Positions 44,729-57,084 are shown, counted from the first letter of the stretch. The stretch is 64,000 nucleotides of DNA from Cyanidiococcus yangmingshanensis (GCA_013995675.1 VWRR01000019.1:248001-312000); one strand, 5' to 3'. A program made the numbers and translations. Notes: generated by a model not told the origin, from the letters alone.

Positions 44729-46250
44729 AAGTTCACGGCTTGGTTGTACAGGGAAAAGCCGCGCGGTCCAAGTCCGCCACCAGGATGACCGGACCGCCTC
44801 CTGGGGACGTTTTCAGAACAATTTATAAAGCGCCTCAAAAGCGAGGACCTTTCCTAGATGCCATTGAAAGGAATCCATTGGGGGTTTGGCGCTGATGGTC
44901 TGCATCAAGGTTTGAGGTTATCGAGTCCATGAACGCGATGCGCTCGTCCGGATGGATGTCATACAGTTTGTCTGCGTCTCGTCAGCGCGATGCCTCCTCG
45001 TGTGGCTTTGAAGCATCCCCAATGCGAACGTTACGGATTGAGATTTGTAGATGCGGGCATTTCCCAGACTGTTCATCAAGTACGCAAGACCAGGTCTTGT
45101 CAATGTACGCAACGATTTCGTTTCAGAGGCGGCGAACGATTCCGTTGCTGTTTCTTGGGTGGCTCACCAAGCCGCCTGAGGCGAGGCGTCGACGCAACGG
45201 GTATCGGCGTGCGTTCTATGTGGATAGGTAAGGAACAGGCTTGTCGATCGGTTCCCCCGGTTGTCAAGACGCTTTACGGTTCGCCAGTGCTCACCATATG
45301 GACGCATTCGATTCCTGGGGCATCACTCATGGGTTATGCTGGCAGCAAACCGATGGATTTGAAGACGTATGAAGCCTCAGGACGATGACTCGGATGCGGT
45401 GCTTGCACTGGCCTCGTCGTCAAAAATAAAGGGAGGGCGAACCCTCTTACGACTGCTGTCTCGTTCGTCCACGTATCCGATTCAGTCATGTTCGGTCTCT
45501 CTCGTCTGTTTTCGTAGCTCGCCATGTGCCTGTATTCGTCCATAGCGTGGTCATGGACGGCGCATGCTCCCATCACGCACAGCATCCATGACTCGTTCAA
45601 ACGCAGGTTATCTCTCCGGTACTTGAAGGTGTTCAGCAGCTGATCCTCGTCGCTTGACTTGGTGCTACTCGAGCACTGGCAACCACTTGCTCTGCTCTGC
45701 TTCGCTGTGCTCTGCTCCATTGAATCCAGCCAGTGCACACGGGTACTCAAGAGGGCGAAACATACACAGGGTGTTCCATGCCATCCCTTGTGATTCATCG
45801 GGATGCCAGCGTCTCATGCCCTGGTCTCGTCTGGTGACGTACACGACGCCGTTCTTGTTCGTCGGTCGCTTCCCAGCCTGGATTGAGAGCACGCTGACAG
45901 AGGGCGGTAGGCGAGCTTGCCAGCTTCGCTATGGGCTTTGCAACCGAGCAGGGCTGCACACGGATGGTCGCTCGACACCTCGTAAAGCTGTTCTGGACAA
46001 GTAACCGTCACAAACCGAGACACTAAGGCGTTCTCAAGTTAGACACCAGGCGAATCATGGGCGTGTCTGCTGGCTGCATCTATCGTTGAGAACGCACACC
46101 GATGATCGACGGCTGCTCAGGACCGGGTTTTGGATGGCCAAGGATTCAGAAACTCGGGACAGGATTTTTCAGTACTAGTCGCGACAAGTATCCCGCTCTG
46201 TTTGGACGGAACGCCAGTCATACGCGCCCGCGTTGAACCAGATTCCTCGC
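44729..46250. other. intergenic, no supported gene
   Basis: Long frames on both strands overlap each other without protein-like composition or a recognised motif. Confidence 0.4.
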
Positions 46251-47002
46251 TCAGTGTTCGATAAGGCCCATCCGCGTTATCGGCCAGTACCGAAAAACGG
46301 CTCGTCCAATCACGTTACGTTCCGGGAGAAAACCCCAAATATGTGAGTCGAGGGAGTTGCTTCGATTATCGCCCAGAACCACAAGGCATCCTTCTGGGAC
46401 TTGGACTGGGCCCCAGCGATAGTCTGGTTGCTCCGTCACGTAGGGTTCGATCTGCGCTTCTCCATTCACGTAGAGGCGCCCATCGCGGACTGCGACCGTA
46501 TCACCGGCCACCGCAACAACCCGTTTAATCATGGCATCTTTGGCTCCATACTGGTGAACATCCTTTTCACCGGCAGCATTCAGTGCCTGAGCAGTCATCT
46601 TGCTGGCTTCGATGAGCGCAGGTGGCGGATAGAAGACCACCACGTCCCCGCGTTCTATATGACGACCCAGCTTCTGCGTTGCTTTATCCACAAACAGCTG
46701 GTCACCGATTTCAAACGTCGGAAACATGGATAACGAAGGGATATAGCGTGGCTCGATGACAAAAACTCGGAGGAGCACCGCGGCCGCAAACGATGCAGTA
46801 AACACCCGCACGTCTGAAAACTGCTCATCGTACAACAAACGATGCCACCAACGACGCCATCGCTCCCGAAACGGAACCGGCACGGGTGCCACCTTGGACT
46901 CGGTTGCCACCGACTGCTTCTGGCCATCTATCGCGGACCAGCGCTGTCGCACCTGCTCGACGAGCTCCTCGGCAGCCTGCTCCGTCGGCATTTGACGCTC
47001 TG

Positions 47003-47033
<31 letters not shown>

Positions 47034-47249
47034 GAAAAGAGAGTCAACTCGACCATCAGGCGTCCATGAAGCGTCCTCTGAAGATCTTGTAGAGTTCCGA
47101 GTCTCGTCGTTGCGTGAGAGACGCGCCTGGGAACGCCACGAACCCGACGCCACCCGAGCAGTCTGTCCTGTCACCGGCGCTGCGCACCACGAACGCTCCC
47201 TTGCCAACCTCCTTGAAGTGACCACTCTAGGACATGGGACTGAAAGCAC
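46251..47249 (-). CDS. signal peptidase I, thylakoid/plastid type
   Basis: Type I signal peptidases are Ser/Lys membrane proteases that remove targeting sequences; the plant and algal form works in thylakoid and envelope membranes. The conserved part shows a membrane helix (VRVFTASFAAAVLLRVFVIE), the catalytic Ser in IPSLSMFPTF (about residue 174 of the frame), GDVVVFYPP, the catalytic Lys in MIKRVVAVAGD (about 242), and GDNRSNSLDSHIWGFLP. The Ser/Arg-rich N-terminal part suits a transit peptide and includes a run of nine serines. There is no in-frame ATG at the left end of the N-terminus, so the start is unsettled and a frame interruption upstream is possible. Confidence 0.93.
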
Positions 47250-48556
47250 CTATACGATACGCACTAAGAACAAACATGCTTGTTCTCCGTCGTCGTCTTC
47301 TTGGTGGTTATGGTACGGTTACGGGCGCGACCTCGAACGGTGTATCTTGGCGTCGACGCCAATCACCCACCGGACGGCGTTCCTGTTTTGCGACGCTCCC
47401 GCGGACGGAACGCCAGGCGACTACCGTCCACTGCCTGATGGACGATAGGGAGCAGGTGCTGCAACGATGAACTTGGGTTGTATGTTTCGTGTCGTAGATC
47501 CATACAAGTATGTTTGAATCATGTTATGCATGGTCGTGCATGGAAGGATGACCCATATCGATGGATCGGTAGACTATATTCGAGGGCCACGAGTTCGATT
47601 CATGATATTGCAGTCCAGAGCATTCGATCGTCGATCGAGTATCTTTGGTATCTCGTATCCATGCAAGTATGTTTGATTTGTAGAATTCATTGTCAAGCAT
47701 TGAATGATGATTCATATGGATGGACCCGTCGATCGATCGATGATGAAAAGGTACATGGCTGGCTTCGTTCGCACGCTCCTTGTGTAGGCACCTGTCGATG
47801 GACCAGCGTGCCCGTTGATTCACCACGTATAGGACAAAGCGTTCGGAGTTGTGCGGTTCGATCAATCTAGTCAAGGTCCTTGATTGCATTCGGAACTGTT
47901 GCAGTGTTGGCATCGAGTCAAGTGGACGCGAGCCATGTTTGGAACGCCAGTGTCTGCAACGAAAGCCGGCAGTGAGGCCCTCGGGTGTTGAGACGCTGCA
48001 ACCCCAGTTCGCCTGATCGAGAGATGTCGTCTCAGCGTGGACGATGAGGTCGCTCCCTCTACCGAGTGCATGGTCGCAAAGATAGCGTGGCTGAATCCTG
48101 GTTGCGTTTCGTTTGCCTATCCCTGGGCATGATGGAGAGCATTCGCCAGTGATCAAGCGCTAACCTCCATACGGATGGCGCCGCACCAACAACGCTGTAT
48201 TGGAAATGAATAAATATGTTGAATCTGGAGGCTCTTGTTCCCTCTATTCGCCACCTGGTCCACAATAGAGGACGTCTTGGACGTTCGTTCATGGATGAAG
48301 GACTGCATATCGAGCGATGATGCACGGATGCAACGATTCCGTGATAAGCATGAATTCAGTACCAGCATGAACTCGAAATGCTCTGGTTGCCCAATTCTGT
48401 TCGCTCACAATGTTCCTGGCATGATCGAGGGCTCTTCCAGGACTTGCGTGGGCATCTAGCCTGGTATTATGGAGTCCAAAAAAACAGGTCCGGGTTGAAT
48501 ACGGCGCGTGTCAGGTTTGCTGCCAGCATATCTGGCCTCTGTAGACTGAGTCGACG
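47250..48556. other. intergenic with diverged duplication
   Basis: No supported gene. The stretch is less GC-rich than its surroundings and holds the duplicated segment listed separately. Many tgatcgatcgatc-like and ggatg elements recur to about 48350. Confidence 0.4.
47498..47731. repeat. diverged direct duplication, about 75 bp, spaced about 158 bp
   Basis: The segment from about 47498 to 47573 resembles that from about 47657 to 47731. They share atccata/gcaagtatgtttga at the left and catatsgatgga at the right, with roughly two thirds identity between. It looks like an old local duplication. Confidence 0.6.
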
Positions 48557-49544
48557 ATGATTCGATACGAAAGATCAGCGTCTACGGATCGAGAAGCGTT
48601 TTCGGAAGAACGCCTACGTTGTCCAACGTTCCGCTGCTCGGCCGAGTCTATCGCCATACCGCGTGTCCATGCCTGCGAAGCATTCTTGGTTAACGCTCAC
48701 CTCCGTCGGGGTCTTTCGGTAGCGATGACAACACAGCGCTCATTTCCGACAAGCATGGGCTTTGTCAATACAACGCTACCACAACGAGCGCAGTGGTATC
48801 GGACCTCTGGCTCGTCAACCGTTTGTAGCAGGCCCACGTGGCAGCGGCTCGCTCGGTTGGGTGCAACAAGGCAGCGCATACCCGTGCACCGAAACCTACC
48901 GCACGCGTCGAAGCGTCTCCGAGTTTACAACCGTGCACCACCGTCTGATGGTGCGCAAAGGCCTGAATGGATTGGACAACACGCTCTGGATGCAGAACCG
49001 ACGTTGGCGGCCCATCTCCTGGGTCAAGACCGCGAACCATCCGGAGCCGAGAAGCGACCACTGGGTGACGGTGCCGCGGAGGCACTCAGCGAGCTCCGAA
49101 ACACAAGTGAAGCTTCGCTTGAGAAAACCATACGAGAAACAGACTCGGAGGCGAGAACGTTTGAGGCCTCGTTTAATGAGCAGCTCGCTCACTGAAACGC
49201 AGAAAGCAGTGACCCAGCTGGTGCAGCTCCGCTGAAACTGCTGCGGAGACCGCCTGGACAAGGATGCAGCAAGCGTTTGAGCGTATGATAGAGGAGCGAG
49301 GTCATATGCGCTCACTCATTCAGGATCAGGATAAAATGAGCGCACGAGTTCGCTCGATCTTAGCGTTTCTATCCAAGTCGCGTCGGACTGCGTTGGCTCG
49401 TTGCTGCGATGACGGTCACAACCTTGGCATTTATCTACAGTAGTCGTGGAGATGGTGCATGGTCGCGACCAGGATAACGTCATGCTTTGGGTGATGTTGG
49501 CCGTTGGCGGCATGCTCGTAGCAAGTCAGCGAGCAAGCGACTAG
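48557..49544 (+). CDS. coiled-coil protein with two C-terminal membrane helices
   Basis: The ATG at 48557 opens a basic, Arg/Ser/Thr-rich N-terminus that suits organelle targeting. A coiled coil follows but crosses frames: TRNTSEASLEKTIRETD-like sequence to about 49195, LTETQKAVTQLVQL, then from 49231 AETAAETAWTRMQQAFERMI and RSLIQDQDKMSARVRSIL. Two hydrophobic helices close the protein, also in different frames: LRWLVAAMTVTTLAFIY (about 49400-49445) and VMLWVMLAVGGMLVAS (about 49480-49530), ending at a TAG at 49542-49544. Coiled coil plus two helices resembles inner-membrane proteins such as Mdm33/She9 in layout only. At least three frame changes are needed. Confidence 0.45.
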
Positions 49545-49692
49545 GGAAGCGAGCAGTGTGCCGAACCCATGCAGACAGATGCTTGCTTCTGTATGCTCTT
49601 GGGCACCGCTCCATCGAAGCATTCACGACGATTCGACTTGGTGTCGCTCCGAGACTTGTCCCAACTACGTTCAGCGAGACAAACAGCGTCCT

Positions 49693-51225
49693 CTAGGCGT
49701 GATTCGCATTGTCTGTGGGGCCCTCCTTCTCACCGGAGAGGAAGACGAGCGCAGCAAATCGCTCAAAACTGGGTGACTCACGGGTCACACGCAAATAATG
49801 CTCGTCAGCAAAGACCTGACGACTCGTCGAGGCACATTTCGGGAGCCACCTGAGTAGTGCCAGGGAAGAATCTGCCCCGTGCATCGCCACCGTTTGTGTC
49901 AGTTCTTGGAGTATTTGGCGCCAGACTGCATCAAAAATCGACTCGACAAATTCCACAAAATCAAGACTATCCATGACATCCAGGGTCTCATCCAAAAGCG
50001 CATTCAGCTGCAGCTGTCGCTTGCTGGAGTGACGTATCGGTGACCGAGGCTCGGGATGCAAGCTCAGTGTGCGTCTCGAATCGTGGCGACCCCGTTTCCG
50101 TGGACATTTGCTCGGAGCGCAGCAGCTCGACCACCAGACTCTGTCGTGACTCCTGCACCAACTGCTGTAAAATCGATGCCATCCAGAGGCCTTTTCGATG
50201 CTCACGTTCGTGGACAGGCGTTGCCGAGTGCTCCTCCGCCGACGGCGACAGCTGCTTTGTCTCTATGTCGTCTACGCGCTGCGTGGTGTCCACTGCAACA
50301 GCTTGGATGTCTTGGCATTTCTCCAAACGGCAACAAGCGCCGTGCCATAATGACGCCAAGTCACTGACTCGAAGTGATGTCTGCAGGTCCCAGTCCCTCT
50401 CGTCAAGTTCGGATCGCATCGCTCGCATGAGCTTTCTGGTTACCAATGTTTCCAGAAAGTTCACCTCTCCTAGTTTGCGAGCGACCCGCAAATATGCACG
50501 CTGTACTTGACGCAATGGTTGCGCCTGGCTTGCACCTGGTAACGCCAACAGCTCAGTGAGCAACGCTGCTTCCGTTGGAAGCGGACTAGAGGAGTCGGGG
50601 CGGCGTCCGTAACGTTCGCTGCGAGCCAGTGCCGTGGCCAAACTTAGGTATCGTCCAAGGAGATTCACCTGAATGCATACCAGCGCCTGGAGCAGGCAAT
50701 ACACATAAGCGGATGCAAGCACCCGTGTCAACGACAGGACCGTCAACTGCTTCCATAGTGTTTGTATGGCACGCTCTTCGGTGCAGCTCGAGGAGGCCGC
50801 GTCACGACTTGTGATAGCGGTTGACTCGCTTCGCAGTTTGCGAATGATCCCATCGGTGTCGAAGAAACGCTCCAGACGATTCTGCAAAAGTCCACAAAGC
50901 GAGAGAATCGTTGCAGTCATGGTTCGTTTGTTGGTTTCATATTGCTGGCGAAAGACCTGAAACGCTGAGGTTACCGAGGAGGGAACGTCCTGGTTCGGCA
51001 CGGCTCGCCAAGTGAAGGTCGCCACCGTAACGCGCCAGGGAGGAGACGTCCCGTTGGCTAGAGTCAGAGGATCCCAGACCTGTACGTTCAGCTGAGCGGG
51101 CTCCATCCGAGTTCCCGTTTCTCCAACCAGCGTCGAAGCGTTCCCCAAGCGAAGTAGGTCACGCCTGCCACCGCCACTGCCCCAGTGAGGAAATAGCCCC
51201 AACGACGAGCACGTCGCATCGACAT
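49693..51225 (-). CDS. PEX3: peroxisomal biogenesis factor 3 (PEX3)
   Basis: PEX3 is the peroxisomal membrane receptor for PEX19 and is needed to insert peroxisomal membrane proteins. The ATG at 51225 gives MSMRRARRWGYFLTGAVAVA, a basic head and membrane helix typical of PEX3. In the next frame come FRQQYETNKRTMTATILSL (family ESNQRTCNMTVLSM) and KQLTVLSLTRVLASAYVYCL with VNLLGRYLSLAT (family ISFTRSTVAVYSTCMLVVL and LNIIGGY). The C-terminal part, in a third frame, has LLDETLDVMDSLDFVEFVES (family LLNETRDMLESPDFSTVL) and ends at 49693. Frame changes lie near 51120 and 50010-50200. Length after joining, about 510 residues, is longer than human PEX3. Confidence 0.9.
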
Positions 51226-52308
51226 GAGCAGTACCAGCAACCAACCACTTTAGGTCGTGGCGAACCCAACTGCTGATCGACTGAAGTCCAAGCGTCAAGC
51301 ACCCAAAGAACAGTATGGTCTCGTTCTCCTGGCGATGCTCACGTGCACCAGTGCGACTGCAGGTCTCTGTCAAGCGCTCGTCCTACAGAGTCCCTGGAAC
51401 CTCGTCTATACTGTACTTTCAGATAGTGAGCGCCTATGAAGCAAAATAATACAAACAACGTTCAAGACTATAGCACTCGTTTGGTCTCGGGCACGAACGT
51501 TTCTGTTTCGAACAAAGGGGCAACCGCAGCGGAGTCGCTACGAGCCTTCGGGTCCAAGCCATGGCCCAACGGAGACTCAAGACGTTGCCACAACCCGTTT
51601 GTTTGTCTACTCGAGTCGTTTACGTCTCACAGGCCAGCTTTATTGGTAGACCAAGATAGAAGAAAGTCGATATTCACTGAGCATCAAGTGGATCATATAT
51701 GGAAGCTGGAGTGTTTCACTTCTGAACGGGCGACGTGAGGAACGCAGCCTCGTCGAACCACCTACCAAGCTACTAGTGGAGCGGACGGGACGAGGCCCCA
51801 AGAGACCAACCGAAACGATCTGAAACCTGCTGGTTTCTTTCACGCCTCGTCAAGAACGTCAACGTTCGATTGATTAAGACCTATCTTTCGGGAAAACGTT
51901 TCTTTTGAAAAGTCGTTCGGGTGATAGCGGCGTGGAGAGCACGCTGTCCAAGTGGGTCACCGCGTTCAGTCGAGCGGGACGACTCTGTGGAACGATACAG
52001 TGTACCTGTGCTTGCACTGGTTCCAGGGGTAGCGACAGAAGCTCGGATTGTGGCAGGTTCGGGTTGGCGACGCCAGACTTGTCGGCCGTGGCCAGCGGTC
52101 GGAGATTGCACGCTGTCGGTCGAACGTGACTCAAGAGCAAAAGACTTGCCCAGCTTCACGGACGCGAATATCGAGCAACAAAGACGTCCGCGGGTGTTCA
52201 GCAGAGAACTGGCTTGACAAACGCTTCGCCACGCGGGTTTGATGCGTTCAAGCGAACCTTGTCGGTGAACGTCGCACTTGGTAGAGCACTCGAGCCAGTC
52301 TGGTGAGG
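51226..52308. other. divergent spacer between PEX3 and site-2 protease
   Basis: The spacer probably carries both promoters. No protein-like frame is recognisable. Confidence 0.45.
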
Positions 52309-54182
52309 ATGGGGAACGCTTGGCCACTGCTGACGCTCACGTTTCAATGCTGGCTGTTGCTGTTTATCCTGGGAAAAGGAATCGACTCGTTGTCGAGTCG
52401 TCGACTCTCCGCTTGGCTGAATCGTCACCGTATGACCTGGGCGCTTGGCATTTTCCTCTATCAGCATCAGTTTATGACCGCGGAGAATGCTTCGGAACCA
52501 AACGAGTCTCGCTCGAGAAGCCAACAGACGAGCAGGTCTCGTCCAATGCGTCGTTTCGAAAGGTCTCTCTTTCATGCGATTCGTCTCGGTTTTGAGCTCG
52601 GTGCTTACCTAACGTTGATGATTGGATGTCTCTGGCTGGGTTGGCTCCTATTCTCCTATTTGCAGTGGATACGAGTAGGCAGTCCACACGCCCTGGTATG
52701 GGCACCAGTCACCCCTGTGTTGGTCGGGCGGTCATCGATGCGAACCGTCGAGAAGCGTTCCGTCGCTGCTCGCGTGCCGAACCTGAGATCGTCAGTCAAG
52801 CTGGTCGGGACGCAAGGATCGATGCGACAAGCAAGTTCTGATCGGAAAAGCGTGTTGGAAAAATGGCCTATGGATGAAGTAATCATGAGTAGCTCTGTTC
52901 GGCGTGATGATCAAGTCGTCCACTGGATGACCGAGACAGCACTGCCGACCGTGCGCGACGAACCAATCGAGTCCCATGCAACGTCACTGGAGTCGCTGGA
53001 CAGATCCGTAACAGCGTCTTGTTGTCCAGCGTAGGGTGTTGTCTTGGCAAACGGGATCACGCTCCTTGGGCTACGTACAGAAGCACCTTCATAGCGCCTG
53101 TCACTCCGTTCATCCACACGATCTGGTGTTTCTCGTCATCGCCATTGGCCTATCTGTATTCATTCATGAGCTGGGCCATGCGTTGGCAGCGACCCTCGAG
53201 GCAGTACCAATGACCCATCTGGGCCTCTTTCTCGTTGCTTGTTTTCCCGGTGCCTATATTCGACTGCATCCGGGCGTCTTGGCTCGTCTGGATCCTCGAC
53301 GACAGCTGCGTATCTATGCGGCCGGCTGTGTACAAAGTCTGGTCGCAGGCGTTCGTTGCACTGGCGCTGCTGAGCTTGTTACCGTTGCTTGCGCAGCTCG
53401 CTGGCTATGCCTTTGCCGACGATGGTCAGGGCGCTGTGGTCACCTGGGTGCATCCCGAGTCGCTCTGGCACCCTGTCATCGAGCCAGAGAGTCGTCTGGT
53501 CGCCGTTGATGGTCAGCGAATCCGCTTCGCCCATGAGGTCTCACCATGGCAAGCATATCGGGCGCTTGCGAAAGGATATTCATTTGCAGACCGGGCGAGT
53601 CTAGTTGGCGCGGAACAAGACTTGTCGCCCTCGTTTACACAGGAAGTTGTGGCAACCGACTGTGTCCTGACGCGTCCATCAGCACAATGGCATTATCTGG
53701 TATTTGAACGCCCGCGCTGGACGCGCTCTCGAGATACACAGCAGACTGAGCAGCCAAAGGCCGTCGCGAGACTTGACACCGACCCAGCGCTGACCGCCAC
53801 GCGCCAAGTGCTCTGGTTCGATGAACCCCTAGAATGCGTCTTGCGTGATATCCGCCTCAGTGACTATCAGCGGCGAGCCAAAGAGCCATTCATTGAACGT
53901 TGCGTACTCCATGGTGTCGAGAAACTGCTCGCATATTTGTTTCTGGTATCTTTAGGACTCGGTCTGGTCAATATTGTTCCAGCAGTTGGCCTCGATGGGG
54001 CCCATATGTTCCAGTTATTCGCGGAAATCCTCATTCAAAAGCTCGGTCATCGTCATCAGGCGGGTGCTCGCGTTTTGCGGTTGGCAATGAGAGCACTGCT
54101 GGCTCTCCACACCTTGCTGCTGGCAGGCTTGTGGCTTATGGCAGTGTTCACGCAACAACTTGAGCCTCATGTAGCGACGTAG
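52309..54182 (+). CDS. site-2 protease (intramembrane zinc metalloprotease)
   Basis: S2P cleaves membrane-anchored transcription factors inside the bilayer, in the Golgi in animals and in plastid or Golgi membranes in plants. From the ATG at 52309: a first helix (WPLLTLTFQCWLLLFILGKG), FLYQHQFMTAEN, RFERSLFHAIRLGFELGAYL and a second helix, then a disordered loop. The core has FIHELGHALAA (HExxH, 53165-53179), LFLVACFPGAYIRL, RRQLRIYAAGCVQS and FVALALLSLLPLL. A long lumenal PDZ-like region (GAVVTWVHPESLW, RLVAVDGQRI) follows, then LVNIVPAVGLDGAHMF with the third ligand Asp in LDG (53991-53999). The layout follows human MBTPS2. Plus-one frame changes occur near 53035 and 53335. Confidence 0.93.
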
Positions 54183-55129
54183 CGCTCTCCGACTCGGATG
54201 TCGTCGATAGGCGTGAAGACGAACCGGCACCTCCACTGGAGGTGTGTTCCCGGCGGAAACGATCCTCTCTAGCGACCTCTACCGAAAGGAATCCGTTCCG
54301 TCTTGGTGAATCGGTGGACGCACTCCTATCTCTGCAGTGACGGCAAATGGTCCGCCTTGCACTTCAACGGGTACCTGCTGTCATGGGTTACGCTTCATGG
54401 AGCATCTGTTTCGATCGAGCATGAACATCGATACAACCCAACGGTTGCCAGTTGCGTTTTGGAATGCACGGCTCGGTCAATGCCAGGAACGCGATAGAGA
54501 CATCCGCGGAGAGAGCGAGCAAGCGAGCTCCCTACTGAATACAGCAAAACGAAATCTTTGAAGGAATGAATGGTGTTTGTTCGGCTCAGGAGCATCGTTG
54601 CGGACGAGCGGTTCATGTCGCGAATGGAATGCCTCGTGCATCCTCCGAATACGTATGAGCGTAGAAGAGGTGTGTTTCCATTGGGCTTGTTGAACCACGC
54701 TACCCATGAATGGGTCGGTGTCTCTCTCACCAGCTCCTTGTTATGGAGTACGACCATCTAGCCGGGAACGAGAGACTTGCTCAAGGAGCGGATGCAGCTC
54801 AGCATACACCCATGAAGATGCAGGCAACGACGACCGCGCAATAAGCACAGCCGAAATACGCTACGGTGATGGTCCTCGAAGACGCCCAACCGCTCCCGTA
54901 AAACGTGCTGTCTCAGAGGAGTTATCATCAACCATCGCCCCAGATGCGGTGTTGTCTCCAAGTCGGCATCGAAAACGATCGAGACGCTTGTCCAGGGCCA
55001 CGTGGCAACGACCTACTGAGTGCACGTGTTCCATTCATCTACAATGAATGCTCTAGTGCAAACGCATGAACAAGGGTGCCAGCTGGGATAGGATTCTTCC
55101 CAGCCGGAAGATAAACCAAAACATCCGCA
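54183..55129. other. convergent spacer, no supported gene
   Basis: It lies between the ends of the site-2 protease and MoeA genes. No protein-like frame is visible. Confidence 0.45.
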
Positions 55130-56536
55130 TCAACCATGCTCTGTAGGCGTGTACTCGACTGGCCACCAGTCAGTAGACGCGAGTGGAAAATATGCCAGCG
55201 CGTTCACGGCATCTGGCCAGGTATCCAAACCCGCCACTGCAGCAGCAGCAGCAGTGCGCTTTCCAGCAGTAGCCTGAACTGGTGCAGTGGTGTTCGATTC
55301 GGTCATCGTCAGCGGCTCGATCAGTCGAGCTCGCTGAAACTCTGGACGTTCTGCATCCGGATAGGCGTCTTCTGCTAGACGAACGACCAAACGTCGTGGA
55401 TAGGCTCGTTCTCGAGGGACACCACTGACGAGCTGTATTGCTGGTGCAACCAGTAGTGCAAAACAGACACTCGAGCTCACTGGATTTCCAGGAAGCGCAA
55501 AGGCCATCCACGGTCGATCGTCATCCACGGCTTGGCTTGCAAAAGTCATCGGTTTTCCAGGTTTCATGAGCAGTCGACCAAAGCGAATTTGGCCCAGGTC
55601 CGCAAGAAGTGGCTTGACAACATCACTGAGGCCCATACTGACGCCGCCACTAATGATGAGCACGTCGATCAAGGGATCTCCGAGCAACGCCTTCAGCTTC
55701 CCGGACACTTGGTGGTCAGCAGCAATCCCTGCGTCAAGAATATGAGACGCAGGCACATAGCGCTGTAGAAGCGCTCGCAGCAGTGGACGATTCGAATCAT
55801 AGACTGCACTCGATGATACACTGGACGATGGAGTGCATGCCTCGACCAGTTCGCTGCCGGTGGAGAGCACGGCCACCCGAGGAAGACGACCAATCGGAAT
55901 GCGTTCTTGGATACCGAAACTACAGAGCACACTGCGTTCAACGGGGCCCAGGCGTTGGCCACGACGCAGGACAACTTGGCCGGCTGGAACGTCAAGACCT
56001 CGTCGACGCACTTCGTAGCCAGCGGGGATCGACGTCAGACCCTCTAGACGGATGTAGAAAGGCTCTGTTCGGTTTGGGACAGGTCCCAACGCACCTTGTT
56101 TTGATGACGACGCCGACGAAATAATCTGTACATACTCGACTGGAACGACTGCATCGGCACCCGGGGGTAAAGGAGCTCCGGTCGTCACGTAGACACAAGT
56201 GCCGGGTTCCATGACCACAGACAAAGGCCAGGTCTCTTGGCCTGCGACTTGCAGCGCCGTGCAACATAGCGTCGTGTCTGATGCTAAATCTGCACTCCGA
56301 ACAGCGTATCCATCCTTCAGGGCTGCATCAAAGCGAGGCATCGGCCAAGGTGCAGCGACGTCCTCGGCCAGAACTGCGGTCCCAGACTGAACAGCCTCGT
56401 GGTCCCAGTCGACGTAGTGGGTCTCAGAGCACTGCCAACGAGCGGCTATAGTCCGTGCAACCTCTTCCACTAGGGTCCAAGCCGTATTCATATCCACCAT
56501 TGGATACGGTGAACGACCTTGTAGACGATCCTGCAT
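55130..56536 (-). CDS. molybdopterin molybdenumtransferase (MoeA/gephyrin E domain)
   Basis: This enzyme inserts molybdate into adenylated molybdopterin, the last step of molybdenum-cofactor synthesis in the cytosol. The ATG at 56536 is chosen because the frame upstream has no ATG. The 468-residue product shows VLAEDVAAPWPMPRFDAALK with DGYAVRS, VYVTTGAPLPPGADAVVPVE, VPAGQVVLRRGQRLGP, VAVLSTGSELVE, YDSNRPLLRALL, the molybdopterin-fold loop IISGGVSMGLSDVVKPLL, GRLLMKPGKPMTF, and ALPGNPVSSSVCFALLVAPA. Only the E (MoeA) domain is present; the G (MogA) domain fused in plant Cnx1 and gephyrin is not in this gene. The C-terminal domain carries an Ala/Thr-rich loop. The frame is unbroken. Confidence 0.95.
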   Translation of the reverse strand: MQDRLQGRSPYPMVDMNTAWTLVEEVARTIAARWQCSETHYVDWDHEAVQSGTAVLAEDVAAPWPMPRFDAALKDGYAVRSADLASDTTLCCTALQVAGQETWPLSVVMEPGTCVYVTTGAPLPPGADAVVPVEYVQIISSASSSKQGALGPVPNRTEPFYIRLEGLTSIPAGYEVRRRGLDVPAGQVVLRRGQRLGPVERSVLCSFGIQERIPIGRLPRVAVLSTGSELVEACTPSSSVSSSAVYDSNRPLLRALLQRYVPASHILDAGIAADHQVSGKLKALLGDPLIDVLIISGGVSMGLSDVVKPLLADLGQIRFGRLLMKPGKPMTFASQAVDDDRPWMAFALPGNPVSSSVCFALLVAPAIQLVSGVPRERAYPRRLVVRLAEDAYPDAERPEFQRARLIEPLTMTESNTTAPVQATAGKRTAAAAAVAGLDTWPDAVNALAYFPLASTDWWPVEYTPTEHG

Positions 56537-56548
56537 TGGTCTCGCCAC

Positions 56549-57084
56549 CGGAGGAGGTTGTCGCTCAACAGGGGCGTTTGGGTTGACGACCAGCCCCGCG
56601 GCTCGACGCGTTCATTTCGGCCCTCGTCTTTGTCAGTGTTCGACACTCGATATCGTTGACTCCGCAGGGACGTTCGAAATCAACCCGTAGGCTTGGTGGC
56701 TTTATCGTGAAGCCATTTTGCTCGTGACCGTAAAGACCTACGTGAAGCGAGCTTCTTTGTCGAGTGACTCGGGGACGAGTCTCGAAACCAACCGTGGTGT
56801 CCCAGTTCGCAAGCGAGCCAAGGTACTGGAGAACGCCCTCAAGTGGAACGTTTCATTCGTCGTTGTGAGTGTGATCGAAGCTTTTGTTAGAAGGACGTCT
56901 CCAGTTCCTTTCAGTGGACGTGTTGGTGCACTGCTGCTCCGGAACTTGAGCACCAGCGAGTTTGGTGCTGGCTTTTGAGGGACATCACCCCGCTCTCGCT
57001 GTGAGACGGTTGTCAGGGAGCGCAACGGCAGGGAACGCATCAAGTTGGAAGTACGAAGACGAGAACTTGAACGCTAGAATCGAA
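56549..57084. other. divergent spacer between MoeA and SPT6
   Basis: Likely promoter region for both. The upstream part of the SPT6 N-terminal frame reaches to 56962 but is not protein-like. Confidence 0.45.

Noticed and set aside
44929-45388. Overlapping frames on both strands in the 44.7-46.2 kb spacer
   Set aside because: None has a recognisable motif, and their mutual overlap and basic composition suit chance frames in GC-rich DNA.
53320-53345. A 19-nt GT...AG segment in the site-2 protease that would restore the frame if spliced
   Set aside because: Removal leaves the frame correct but shortens a segment that aligns to the family without a gap, whereas dropping one base keeps it. Introns this short are not known from red algae.
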